Positions 1-12,700 of a stretch of 64,000 nt of DNA are shown piece after piece. The notes beneath the pieces were generated by a model, which was not told the DNA's origin, made no database searches, and saw only the letters and a list, made by a program, of their open reading frames with translations. How positions within the stretch are numbered: the stretch's first letter is position 1; the number at the start of each line of letters is the position of its first letter. A program made the translations under genes and the position numbers. The stretch comes from Lichenostomus cassidix. Its lineage: Eukaryota; Chordata; Aves; Passeriformes; Meliphagidae. The DNA lies in the NCBI GenBank assembly GCA_008360975.2, contig VLJF02000817.1, positions 35,427-99,426 of the forward strand, written 5' to 3'.

Positions 1-637
1 ATTGATGGTTTTTGGGGTGTTTGGGGTTATTTAGGGATTATCCCAAGGCTGAGGAGGTCAGGAAGTTCCTCCCTGAGATGAGGGTGAAAAAAAAATCTGG
101 GAGGATTGGGAATGTTCAGCCTGGAATGTTCAGTGTGGGATGATTGGATTGAGGGATGAAGGGAGCTGGAATTAAAATGGAGAGAGGTTGGTTGTAAGGG
201 ATGGAGGGAAGGACATGGGGAATGGATTGAAATGGACATGGAGGAGGTTTAGGTGGGATTTTGGGAAGGAATTCCTGGCTGGGATGAATTCCCAGAGGAT
301 TTGGCTGCCCCTGGATCCCTGGAGTGTCCAAGGCCAGGCTGGGATAACCTGGGATAGTGGGAGGTGTTCCTGGGATTTGAACTAGCTGGGCTTTAAGATC
401 CCTTCCCATCCATTCTGGAATTCCACGATCCTGTGAATTCCTGGAATGGTTACATTTGGAAAGGATCAGGGATGGAATCACTGCTCAAACCTCTCCAAAA
501 ATTCCAGCTTTACCAGGGCTGGCATTCCCCCACTGCTCTCCCACGGAATATTTTATTTTGAACCTCCAGCTCCCCATTCAAAGCACCAAAATCTCCTCCC
601 AAATCCCTGAAATCCCCAGGAGAGCAGCAGGAATTAC
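1..637. other. XPO7 intron 24 (part)
   Basis: Single-copy-looking sequence containing one CR1 fragment (160-432). Nothing else recognised. Confidence 0.7.
160..432 (+). mobile_element. CR1 LINE 3' fragment
   Basis: Shows the CR1 tail words GGGAAGGAATTCCTGGCTGG, CAAGGCCAGGCTGGGATAAC and a terminal CATTCTGGAATTCC-type end. Heavily truncated at its 5' side, with no coding part. Confidence 0.75.
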
Positions 638-776
638 CTAGTGCAGTGAGGCCCTCGGAGATGGAGGACAGGATGTACATGATCACGTGGGGCTCCAGGC
701 TGGCAATGAAGTTCATGTGGTCCTGGGTGAGAACTTCCAGCAGGGAATAGTAGGACTGGCTGAGCTTGGGATAATC
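638..776 (-). CDS. XPO7: XPO7 exon 24 (residues 882-927), last exon in window
   Basis: 139 nt, acceptor TTCCTGCAG|GAT, donor GCACTAG|GTAATT. Encodes [16 protein letters not shown] through ISEGLTAL plus one base. The remaining C-terminal exons must lie left of position 1. Confidence 0.97.
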
Positions 777-3700
777 CTGCAGGAAAAAGAGGAAAAAATC
801 CAGTTTTAATACCTCATGGTTATCCTGGAAGCACCAACTGGGGATTCCTAAACCAAACACCTCATTAATCACCTAAAAGTGATTATGAATCTCCTGGGAA
901 GAGTCAACCAACCTCTCTCCCAAAATACTGATGTTCCAACAGATTTCCCACCTTTCCTTCTCCCCCAACAAACCATTCCATCTGCAGGATTCCATGGGGA
1001 TTTTGGCCCACAGGGGAACACAATCCTCACTCCAGGAAGTGGTTTTTGGATAGAGAAGCTCTGAGAAGAGCTGGAGAGGGACTGGAGCCAAGGGATGGAG
1101 GGACAGGGCACAGGGAATGGATTGGAATGGACAGGGAGGAGGTTTAGATGGGATTTGGGAAGGAATTCCTGGCTGGGATGGAATTCCCAGAGGAGCTGTG
1201 GCTGCCCCTGGATCCCTGACTGTCCAAAGCCAGGCTGGATCAACCTGGGATAGCAGAAGAGGTGGAACTAGATGGAATTTAAACTCCATTCCACCCCAAA
1301 TTTTGGGAATCATTTCTGTGCCACCTTCCCAACCTTCACCCCCAACTCCCCGCCGCCACCCATTATCCCCACAGCACCACCAACCCTCATCCCCACAACC
1401 TCCCTGAATTCCCCATCCCTCCACACCTCTCCCTGGATCTCCCAGCCCTGGATGCTCACCAGCAGGTCGCTGTGGGGGATGGAGAGCAGCAGCTTGATGA
1501 AGGTCTGCAGCGCGTTGTCCAGCGCGTCGTCGCCGTACAGCCGGAACACGCCGAAGTTGACGTAGCTGCCGCTCAGCGCCGCCTTCAGCATGGAGAAGCA
1601 GATGGAGATCCCCTTCAGCTTCAGGGCGTAGACCTGGTCCTTGGGGACCTCTCCCAGCGTCAGGATGCGATTCCCTGCAGGGGTTGGGGAGCAGAGGCAC
1701 GATTCCAGTGGTAAATCCCAAACCGTTCTCCATCAGGAGTGGAAGGAGAGGGAGGAGAAGGTGAAGGTTCTGAGGATTTATTCCCCAGTGGTGAGAAGTG
1801 GGGATCTGCTGGGATTTCCATGGAGTGATGGGATAAGGAATGGCTTTAAACTGAAAGAAGGGAGATTTAGATGGGATTTGGGATGGAATTCTCGCTAGGA
1901 GATGGAATTCCCAGAGAAGCTGTGCTGCCCCTGGATCCCTGGAATTATCCAAGGCCAGGCTGGGATAACCTGGGATGGTGGAAGGTGTTGTGTTTGGAAC
2001 TGGATAGGATTTAAGGTCCTTTCCAACCCAAACCATTCCAGGATTCCATTTTCCCATCCCTCTGCAGGTGCTGCAGGAACAGCCTTGGACACTGGGAATG
2101 TGCTAGAGGGACAGGGAATGGCTTCCCACTGCCACAGGGCAGGGATGGATGGGATTTGGGAAGGAATTCCTGGCTGGGATGGAATTCCCAGAGAAGCTGT
2201 GGCTGCCCCTGGAAGTATCCAAGGCCAGGCTGGGATAACCTGGGATAGCAGCTGTCCTGCCCATTCCAGGGATGGAACAGGATGAACTTTCCCATCCCTT
2301 CCAAGCCAGCCATCCCATAATTTCCCCAGGAAGCCCAGAGAAGGCAGCCAGGGGCAGTGGGGCTGTGGGACATCCCTCACCGTACGTCGTGATCATCTTG
2401 CTGGTCTCGCGGAAGAGCAGAATGCCGTTGGGAGAGGAGACATCGAACTGCAGCCGCTGGGATCTGAGGGGAAACAGGGAATGGTCAGAGCCAGGACTGA
2501 CCCAGGGGCTGGAGAACCTCTGCAGCCAGGCTGGGAGGGTTGGGAATGTCCAGAGTGGAGATAAGAAGGATGCAGGGAGAGGTCAGAGCTCCTTGCTGTG
2601 CCTAAAGGAGCTCCAGGGGAGCTGGAGAGGGACTGGGGACAAGGGCTGGAGGGACAGGGAATGGGGACACACTGCCAGAGAGCAGGGATGGATGGGATTT
2701 GGGAAGGAATTCCTGGCTGGGATGGAATTCCCAGAGAAGCTCTGGCTGCCCCTGGATCCCTGGGAGTGTCCAAGCCAGGCTGGGATAACCTGGGATAGGG
2801 GAAAGTGTCCTGCCATGGAATTGGGATGAGATTTAAGGTCTGTCCATCGATTTTCCATGATCCTGTAAATTCCAAACTGCAGCTCCAACAGCCCTGGCAG
2901 CAAAACCAGGGTGACCACTGTGGGATCTGCTGCTCCTGGGGCTCCCTGATCCCAGGGATGATCCCAGGGATGATCCCAGAGCTCCCTGGGCTGCTGGAAA
3001 ATCCTGCTGTTCCCTGCCAGAGCAACAGGAGCTGTGCTGACACCCCAGGAAAAGCCTGAATTCCCGGGATTTGGGGAATATTCTGGGATTGGGGATGGAG
3101 ATCCTACCCTGGCAGAGTCACACCAACACCTCAGAGCAGCCCAGGCTCGCTGCCTCCATCCCTGACAGCTCCAAGAATTCCCAGCCTGGCATTCCCTCCC
3201 CTCCAGCAGCTCCAGCTCACAGGCAGTGAGCAGCTCTGTTCACCTCTGCAACCAACCCCTGGATGGTTTCCAGGCTGGATTGTTTCCCTGAGCAAAGATG
3301 CAGCCTGACAGGATGGATTGCCAGCAGCTCAACCTCGTGTCACTTCCCAGAGCCACAGCATCCTCCTGGCAGCATTCCAGAGCCAGCTCAGCCAGCAGCT
3401 GGGAATTATCTCTCCCTGCTGGAGGAGAAAGGGCTGCAGCTCTGAGTGCAAGTGGCTGCCAGGGAGAACAGTGGTCATTGGGTTTAAAAATGAATTTAAA
3501 ATTGGATTTGAGAATGAATTTAAAAATGAATTTGAAAATGAATTTAAGAATGAATTTAAAAATGAATTTAAAAATGAATTTGAAAATGAATTTAAGAATG
3601 AATTTAAGAAGGAATTTAAAAATGAATTTGAAAATGAATTTAAAATTGAATTTAAAAATGAATTTCAAAATGAATTTGAGAATTTCCTGCCCTTGGAAAT

Positions 3701-6700
3701 GGAAATCCGCAGGGGTGATGGAGCTGAATCCCAAATGTGGGATTTGCCTCCCTGTAGAACAATCCCAGTTCTCCTCCCCATTCCCATGGCAGATTTTAGA
3801 GCATCAATAGATGGGAAGAGAGAAAAAAAACCCCAACAAACCAACAAACACACACCAGGGGATGAAATCAGCTCTAAATCCCTTCCCAGCCCACCATCCC
3901 ATGCAACCCCTGCAGATTTTGGGATGTTCCTACCTGTTGTGGACCAGCTCAGCCATGAGCTTGAGGACAGGGGTGGTGCAGGCTGGGTCGTGGTACCAGA
4001 GCTCGATGGCTCTCTGCAGGATGGGCATGTAGGAGGGATAACTGCCAGGGCAGCTAAGGAATTCCTGCTTGGAAGGGCAAAATTCCATGGAAAATGAGTA
4101 TTCTGGGTGCTCTGCAATGCAGTTTTATTGAGGGGGTTAGGCAAGGATTGTGCTTGCTGGGATCTTTATTATTATTGTTATTAATATTATTATTATAGTT
4201 ATAAATTATTATTTATTATATTTTTATATTTTAAATTTATTTTTAAATTTTTAAATGTTTTTAAAATATTTTATATTTTTATAATTCATTATTATTTTGG
4301 CCCTTGAAAAGGGCCAAAATTCCTTGGAAAAGGAATATTCTGGGTGTGCTGCAATGCAGTTTCACTGATGGGGTTAGGCAGGGATTGTGCTTGCTGGGAT
4401 CTTTATTATTATTATTATTATAGTTATAGTATCATTTATTATTATTTATTATATTTTTCTATATTTATATTTTAATTTATTTTAAAATATTTTTATTATT
4501 TTAATATATTCTATATTTTTATAATTTTATTATTTTGGCCCTTGAATTATTATTATCATTATTATAATTCATTATTATTATTATTTCCCAGAAAAAAAAT
4601 AATCATAATAAAATTAAGCAAGTAAGTCCCTTGAAGGATTTAAGACCAAAAAAATCCCAATTTTTTTAAGGCAAACCATCCTCCAGCAAGGTTTTTTGGG
4701 AGGAAAGGAATCCCCAGAGAGCTGCCAGTGCCTGACCTTCCCCAGGCAGAGCAAAGCTGGAATCTCTCCCTGTTTTTTGGGCAGAGAAAGCACAAGGATT
4801 CCTCAGCAAAAGGCCATGAATCCACTGCTGTTGGCTCCAGGAAATGCTTGTGGTGCTGCTGGGATGAATCCATGAAAACCTTTGTGTCTGACAGGTCAGC
4901 CCTCTCCAGCTGCACTGGGAAAAAAACCCCAAAATTGGCTCAGAGCAGCTTTTTGGGATGAGCTGGCTGCAGCCAGAGCTGAGCCCAAGCTATCCCAGAG
5001 CTTGGAGAAAAGACATCAAATCCTATCAAAGCCAAGAGAAACCCCACAGGCAGGATTTCACTGGGAAAATGGGACTTTTGGAGGCAGCCAGGGGTGGGAT
5101 TTGGGGATTTTTTGGGGTTTTTTTGGGAGCACAAGGATACATCCACTCGAAGAGCATCATGAAGCTGGTCTTGGCGTTGAAGGCGAAGGCGATTCCCCGC
5201 AGGTCTCTCACCAGACCCACCAGGGTTCTCTGGGGTGGGGAAAACAGAATTAAAATATCATCAAACAGAATAAAAATCAGGATTTTTCCCCCTCCCTGCT
5301 TCATTTCCATCCCTCAGAAATTCTGGATCTCAATCCTGACCTGGATAATCCCTCCTTTCCAGGGTCAGGATTCCCTGAGCCTCGGCAGTGACACTGCTGG
5401 GGGATTTCATTCCCAGCTGGAAAACTGGGAGGTTTTCCCTCTCCAATTCCAGATTTCATTCCCAGAGGGAAAACTAGGAGGTTTTCCTGCTCCAATTCCA
5501 GACCTGCTCCAATTCCAGATTTCATTCCCAGTAAGAGAACTGGGAGGTTTTCCTTCTCCAATTTCAGATTTCATTCCCAGCAGGAAAACTGGGATATTTT
5601 CCTTCTCCAATTCCAGATTCCATTCCCAGCAGGATAACTGGGAGGTTTTCCTTCTCCAATTCCAGATTTGGAGGTTTTCCTGCTCCAATTCCAGATTTCA
5701 TTCCCAGCTGGAAAACTGGGAAGTTTTTCCTGCTCCAATTCCAGACTTCATTCCTAGCAGTAAAACTGGGAGGTTTTCATTCTCCAATGCCAGACTTCAT
5801 TCCCAGCAGGAAAACTGGGATATTTTCCAGACCTGCTCCAATTCCAGATTTCATTCCCAGTGGGAAAACTGGGATATTTTCCTTCTCCAATTCCAGATTC
5901 CATTCCCAGCAGGATAACTGGGAGGTTTCCCTCCTCCAATTCCAGACCTGCTCCAATTCCAGATTTCATTCCCAGTGGGAAAACTGGGAGGTTTTCCTTC
6001 TCCAATTCCAGATTTCATTCCCAGCAGGAAAACTGGAAAGCTTTCCCTGCTCCAATTCCAGATTTCATTCCCAGTGGAAAAACTGGAAAGTCTTCCCTGC
6101 TCCAATTCCAGATTTGGAGGTTTCCCTGCTCCAATTCCAGATTCCATTCCCAGCAGGATAACTGGGAGGTTTTCCTTCTCCAACTCCCTGATCCCAAGGG
6201 ATTCAAACACTCCCAAATCCCTCTGAACTGCAGGAGAAGCTCCACCATTCCACCTTTCCTTCCAGAGGGAAAACCAGCTCCCTGCTGCCTCCTGCCTGCC
6301 TGAAAACACCCAAATTCCCAGGAAAAACAGGGAATAAACGTTGTCCCAACTCACCTTTGCCTCCTGCTCGTTGAAGGTGTTGGTGCTGAACATCTGAGCC
6401 ACTGTCTCAAAGGCAGCAGTCAGGGGGAGCATGAACTGCTCATACTGATCCTCATCCTCCCCTGGGATGGGGGAGAAAACAGGGAATCAGGAGAAAATCC
6501 ATGGAAAAATCTGTGTTCTGCACCAGGCAGGTGCTCTGGCACTGCTAAAGTGGGACTTGCAGATGGCTGGGAACAAAGTGTCAGCAGGAGAACATCTGGG
6601 AGGGGAGGATGGAAAAATTTATCCCAAAATTTGGTGGGATGGAAAAATTATTTATCTCCAGTTTGGTGGGATGGAAAAATTTATCCCTAACCTCGGTGGG

Positions 6701-9700
6701 ATGGAAAAAACCTTAGTGGGATGGAAAAATTATTTATCCCTAGCTTGGTGGGATGGAAAAAACCTTGGTGGGATGGAAAAAACCTTGGTGGGATGGAAAA
6801 ATTTATCCTGAATTTGGTGGGATGGAAAAATTTATCCCCAAAGTGCATTCCACCCCAAATTTTGGGAATCCTTTATGTGATACCTTCCCAACCAATCTTG
6901 GGGTGATGGAAAAATTTATCCTCAGCCTTGGTGGGATGGAGAAATTTATCCCCAAAGTCCATTCCGCCCCAAATTTCAGGAATCATTGTTGTGATACCTT
7001 CCCAACCAATCTTGGGGGGATGGAAAAATTCATCCCCAATTTGGTGGGATGGAGAAATTTATCCCCAATTTGGTGGGATAGAAAAAAACTTGGTGGGATG
7101 GAAAAATTATTTATCCCCAATTTGGTAGGATGGAGAAATTTATCTCCGATTTGGTGGGATGGAAAAATTTATCCCAAATTTAGTGGGATGGAAAAATTAT
7201 TTACCCCCAGTTTGGTGGGATGGAAAAATTTATCCCTAACCTTGGTGGGATGGAAAAAACCTTGGTGGGATGGAAAGATTTATCCCAAATTTGGTGGGAT
7301 GTTCTCAGCAATGTAACATCAACCCCTTCCCAATTCCCAATTCCTCTCCTTTTCCTCCTCTCCTTCAGCTTTTCCATCCTTCCCTGCTGCACCTCCAGCT
7401 CCCCAAAAAGCAGGCTACAGCTCCCAAAAGCTGGAATTCTGCTGGAAATCCCAGGAAAAGCTGCCAGTACCTAAATCCACCATCAGCAGCCTGCCCAGGG
7501 CTGTGTAGAACGTCGTCCGACACCTCATGTCCGTCAGGTTGGACTGATTGTTGATGCCCAGGAAGGAAAAGTGCTCACTCTGGAAAAGGGAAAACACGGC
7601 TGGGTTAAGGAGGAAAGAGGATTTGCCACATCCAGGGATTTAGGGTGGATAGCAGGGAGAATTTCCTCGTGGAAAGGGTTGGTGCAGGGCAGTGGTGGAG
7701 TTGGTTTTTCCTAGAAAATTCCCCAGAAATGTGGATTCTGGCATTTGGGGACATAATTAATGGGAATTCTAGCTGGATTTGATGATCTCCAAGGGTTTTT
7801 CCAAGCTGTGAAATTCCGGGAAGCACCACCCTGATCCCAATTCCCAGCTGATCCAGGGGAATGGATGGAATTGGCAGCTGCAGCATTCCCGGAGCCACCA
7901 GAGGGCAACAGGGATTGCAAATCCTGCTGTTCTCCCTCCCTCTGGAATTCCCCAGGGGGAAGCAGGAAGTCTGGAGAAGGATTTGCCCTTCAGGGATGAG
8001 AATCCTTCAGGGTGATTCCCAGTTCATTTTCCAGGGAAAAATGCACTTCTAGACTGAATTCTGCTTTAGGGTCAAAGGCAGGACGTGGGAATGCCTGGAA
8101 AATATCCCCTAATTCCAGGGATTCACCTTCATTCCAGCAGGGAATGGAATCCTGGAATGGTTTGGGTTGGAAGGGACCTGAAATCCCATCCTCCCACTAT
8201 CCCAGGCTGCTCCAAGCCCCTGGAAAATCCCCTGGCTTGGGAAATTTCCAGGGATGTGTTTGGGTTTAGTGGAAAGCAGAGATCTCCCACATCAATCCTC
8301 TGGGAATGGGAAATCCCAAATCCCAGCCCAGTGGGAAATCCCAAATCCCAATGGGAAATCCCAAATCCCATGGGGAAATCCCAAATCCCAGCCCAGTGGG
8401 AAATCCCAAATCCCAATGGGAAATCTCAAATCCCAATGGGAAATCCCAAATCCCAGCCCCTCGAAACCTGAAGAACTCTGAACAAAAAAACCCCCAAATC
8501 TGAACCCAAATCCCATTTCCTAGAGGCTCCTCCAGTCCCACAGAAGCACAGGGAGCCAGGTCAGCTTCCAAGGTGTGGAATTCCAGGGGCAGGTGTGGAA
8601 TTCTCCCAGCTGGAAGGGCTGGGCTGAGGCAGGAGGAGAACTCACCGTGTGATTGTTCAGCATGAACTGCACTGCACTCAGCTTCACCAGCTTCCTCACG
8701 CTGCTGTACGTGCAGGGAGGTTAAGGAAGCAGCAGAAATCCTGGGAATTTTGGGCAAAACACTTCCAGGGTGAGGCTGGAAGAAGGGATGGTGTTTGGGT
8801 TGTTCAATAAATTGGGGATTCTCTGCTGGTTGGTTCAAGGATAACCCAGTTGGGCAAAACTCTGCTTGGGGAGACACCCAGTGAGCATTTTTATTGCTCT
8901 GCCTGGAAAAACCTGAGGTTTGGAAGTTCTGGAAAACCAGGAGACAGGCTGGAATTCTGCCTGTGGATGGTCAGCTCCAAAGGAATTAAATATCCACAGG
9001 AATTAAAGGATCCACAATTAAAATAAATCAACATTCCAGCCACCAGAGCTGGATGAGGCATGGAGCATCACATTGCTCTCAGTCTTCTCATCCCAAAAAA
9101 ATCTTTCCCGTCCCATTTTAGGGGAAAATCAGGGATGTGATTCCAGCAGCTCCAGGCTCAGATTCCATCAGCACTCCAGGCTCTCTCCTCCCTCCTGGAG
9201 CTCCCAAAAGGATATCCAATGGAGAGGTCGTTGAGCAGCTGCAGCGTCTTGGAGGTGATCGGCTCACAGCGGCCCCAGTACTTCAGGTTGGTGATGCTAG
9301 GGAGAGCAAACAGGGATGGATCAGTGGGATTTATCCCCATTTTCCTGGGATTCGTGGTGGATTTGTCCAGTTTCAACCTCCCAACAGCATCAGCTCCACC
9401 CTCCACCGAGAGCCCAGACAGCACAAGGCACAAAGACGGGTATAAAATCACTGTACTTACATTTGGCTGGCTAGAAAATTATCCTTCAGATAATCTTCAC
9501 TACTTGGGTCCCAAGCTACCCTGGCCCTTGGGATTGCCAGGCCCTTGGAATTCTGAGGCACTCCAGGGCTGGGTTCTGCAGCAAGGGTAAGAGAATTCTG
9601 CGGCAGTGACTGCATGCAGCCGGCTGCAAGTCTGCACCTGCACCATCCACTGCCAGCTGCAGAATTCTGGTAGCCCTTGCTTCTCCCAGGAGAGCCTTGC

Positions 9701-12700
9701 CAGCCCTTGGCAATGCTGCCCGGCGGGGAAAGGTGGCATGGGGGAGGTTTGGGATGCTCCAGGCACAGGGCACTGGGCTGCAGGGGTTGAAAATGCTCCA
9801 GAGGCTGCTGAGGAATGGGTAGAATTCCAGGCTGGAGCTGCAGGAGCCGAATTGGTGTCAACTGGAGTGGGAAAAGTTTGGAAGGATTTCACTCTGGGAT
9901 TGAAATCCAAGGAAAAGCTTGTGGGGTTTTTCCCACAGTGCCAGGGTGACAAGGGACAGGGAATGTGTGCTGGGAATCCTCTGGATTTCCTGGGAAAAAA
10001 TTGGAGTGGCTCAAAATGCTCCAGAGGCTGCCGAGGAATGGATAAAATTCCTAATTGATGTCAAAGTGGGAAAAGTTTGGAAGGATTTCACTCTGGGATT
10101 GAAATCCAAGGAAAATCTTGGGAGGAGCTCTGGGGTTTTTCCCACAGTGCCAGGGTGACAAGGGACAGGGAATTTCTGGTGGGAATCCTTTGGATTGCCT
10201 GGGAAAAAATTTGGGAAAAAGTTTGGAAAGTAAAGATTTCACTCCGGGATTGAAATCCAAGGAAAAGCTTGGGAAGAGCTGTGGGACTTTTCCCACAGTG
10301 CCAAGGTGACAAGGAGAGTCAACTGGAGTGGGTAAAGTTTGGAAGGAAGGATTTCCTTTGGATTTCCTGGGAAAAAATTGGACTGGTTCCAAATGCTCCA
10401 GAGGCTGCTGAGGAATGGATAAAATTCCGAATTGGTGTCAACCAGAGTGGGAAAAGTTTGGAAGGAAATATTTCACTCTGGGATTGAAAACCAAGGAAAA
10501 GCTTGTGGGGTTTTTCCCACAGTGCCAGGGTGACAAGGGACAGGGAATTTCTGCTGGGAATCCTTTGGATTGCCTGGGAAAAAAATTGGGAAAAAGTTTG
10601 GAAGGAAAAGATTTCACTCCGGGATTGAAATCCAAGGAAAATTTTGGGAGCAACTCTGGGGTTTTTCCCACAGTGCCAGGGTGACAAGGGACAGGGAATG
10701 AATCCTTTGGATTGCCTGGGAAAAAACTGGATTGGTTTAAAATGCTTCAGAGGCTGCTAAGGAATGGATGAAATTTCAGGCTGGATCCAAAATTCCGAAT
10801 TGGTGTCAACCAGAGTGGGAAAAGTTTGGAAGGAAAAGATTTCACTCCAGGATTGAAATCCAAGGAAAAGCTTGTGGGGTTTCTCCCACAGTGCCAAGGT
10901 GACAAGGAGGGAATTGAGCTGGAAATCTTTGGATTGCCTGGGAAAAACTGGATTGGTTCAAAATGCTCCAGAGGCTGCTGAGAAATGGATAAAATTCTGA
11001 ATTGCTGTCAACCAGAGTGGGAGAAGTTTGGAAGGAAGATTTCGAACTGTGGGTTTTCCACAGCCAAGGTGACAAGGGACAGGGAATGTGGCTGGAACTT
11101 TGGATTTCCTGGGAAAAAATTGGATTGGCTCAAAATGCTCCAGAGGCTGCTGAGGAATGGATAAAATTCCAGGCTGGATCCAAAATCCAGAATTGGTGTA
11201 ACTAGGAAGTATTTCACTCTGTGATTGAAATCCAAGGAAAAGCTTGGGAGGAACTGTGGGTTTCTCCCACAGTGCCAAGGTGACAAGGGACAGGGAATGT
11301 GAGCTGGGAATCCTTTGGATTTCCTGGGAAAATAACTGGATTGGCTCAAAATGCTCCAGAGGCTGCCGAGGATGGATAAAATTCCAGGCTGGATCCAAAA
11401 TTCCAAATTGGTGTCAAAGTGGGAAAAGTTTGGAAGGATTTCACTCTGGGATTGAAATCCAAGGAAAAGCTTGGGAGGAACTCTGGGATTCTTCCCACAG
11501 TGCCAGGGTGACAAGGGACAGGGAATTTCTGCTGGGAATCCTTTGGATTGCCTGGGAAAAAATTTGGGAAAAGGTTTGGAAGGAAGATTTCACTCTGGGA
11601 CTGAAATCCAAGGAAAATCTTGGGAGGAGCTCTGGGATTCTTCCCCCAGGGAATTTCTGCTGGGAATCCCCTGGATTTCCCGGGCAAGCATTCCCTTCTC
11701 CTGCAGTGTGGCTGCTCTGGGTGTGTTTTCATCCATCCTGAACTCTAAAATACCCTAAACCTAACCAAAGCTATCCTTCCCTCCAGCAGGCAGGAATTCC
11801 AGCTTTCCAGGCTGCAGACCATCCCTCAGAGCAGAGTTTTCCCAGTGATTTTTCCAGGAATTCCCTGGATGAGGGGCAGCTGGCAGAACACTCACATCTT
11901 GCCGATGAAGACGCTCAGCACCATCGTCTCGTCGTTCAGCCCCAGGACCTCGGAGAGCCGCCGGTACAGCTGGGCAGGGAGAGGGAAAAAAAGGGTTAAA
12001 AAATGTCAGGGAAATGGGAGAAGTTTAGAAAAAAATGGGTTAAAAAAGTTAAAAAAAGCAAATTAAAAACTGGTTTAAAAACGTCAAAAAAAAAAACTTT
12101 AAAAACCTTAAAAAACTGCTTAAAAACCCCAGGAAAATGTAAAAATGTTTAAAAAACTGGCTATAAAAAATTAAAAAACTTTAAAAAAAATTAAAAAACT
12201 GGCTTAAAAACTTCCAAAAAACTGTAAAAACTTTAAAAAAACTGGCTTAAAAAACTTAAAAAAAACAACTTAAAAACTTTAAAAAACTGGCTTAAAAAAC
12301 TTTTAAAAAAATTAAAAACTGGCTTAAAAACTGCCAGGAAAATGTAAAAACTTTAAAAAACTGTTAAAAAGCTTAAAAAACTTTTAAAAAACTTTAAAAA
12401 ACTTTAAAAACTGCCAAAAGGTGAAAAAAAAAAAAACTGGCTTAAAAAACTTAAAAAAAAATTTAAAAACTGGCTTTAAAACTGCCAGGAAAATGTAAAA
12501 ATGTTATTATCAGAACCAAGCCTAAAAATCCCTAAAAGTGCAATTTATTTCCAGAACCAAACCTAAAAATCCCAACAAATGGAATTTAAAATACCACCAA
12601 ATGTCATTTATTTCCAGAACCAAAGCTAAAAATCCGAACCAAACCTAAAAATCCCAACAAAAGTGATTTATTTATTTAGAGAGCCAAACCTAAAAATCCC

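Noticed and set aside
4140..4580. Possible transposon terminal repeats in the AT-rich block
   Set aside because: The two copies are direct, tandem and without terminal inverted repeats, so a simple duplication explains them.
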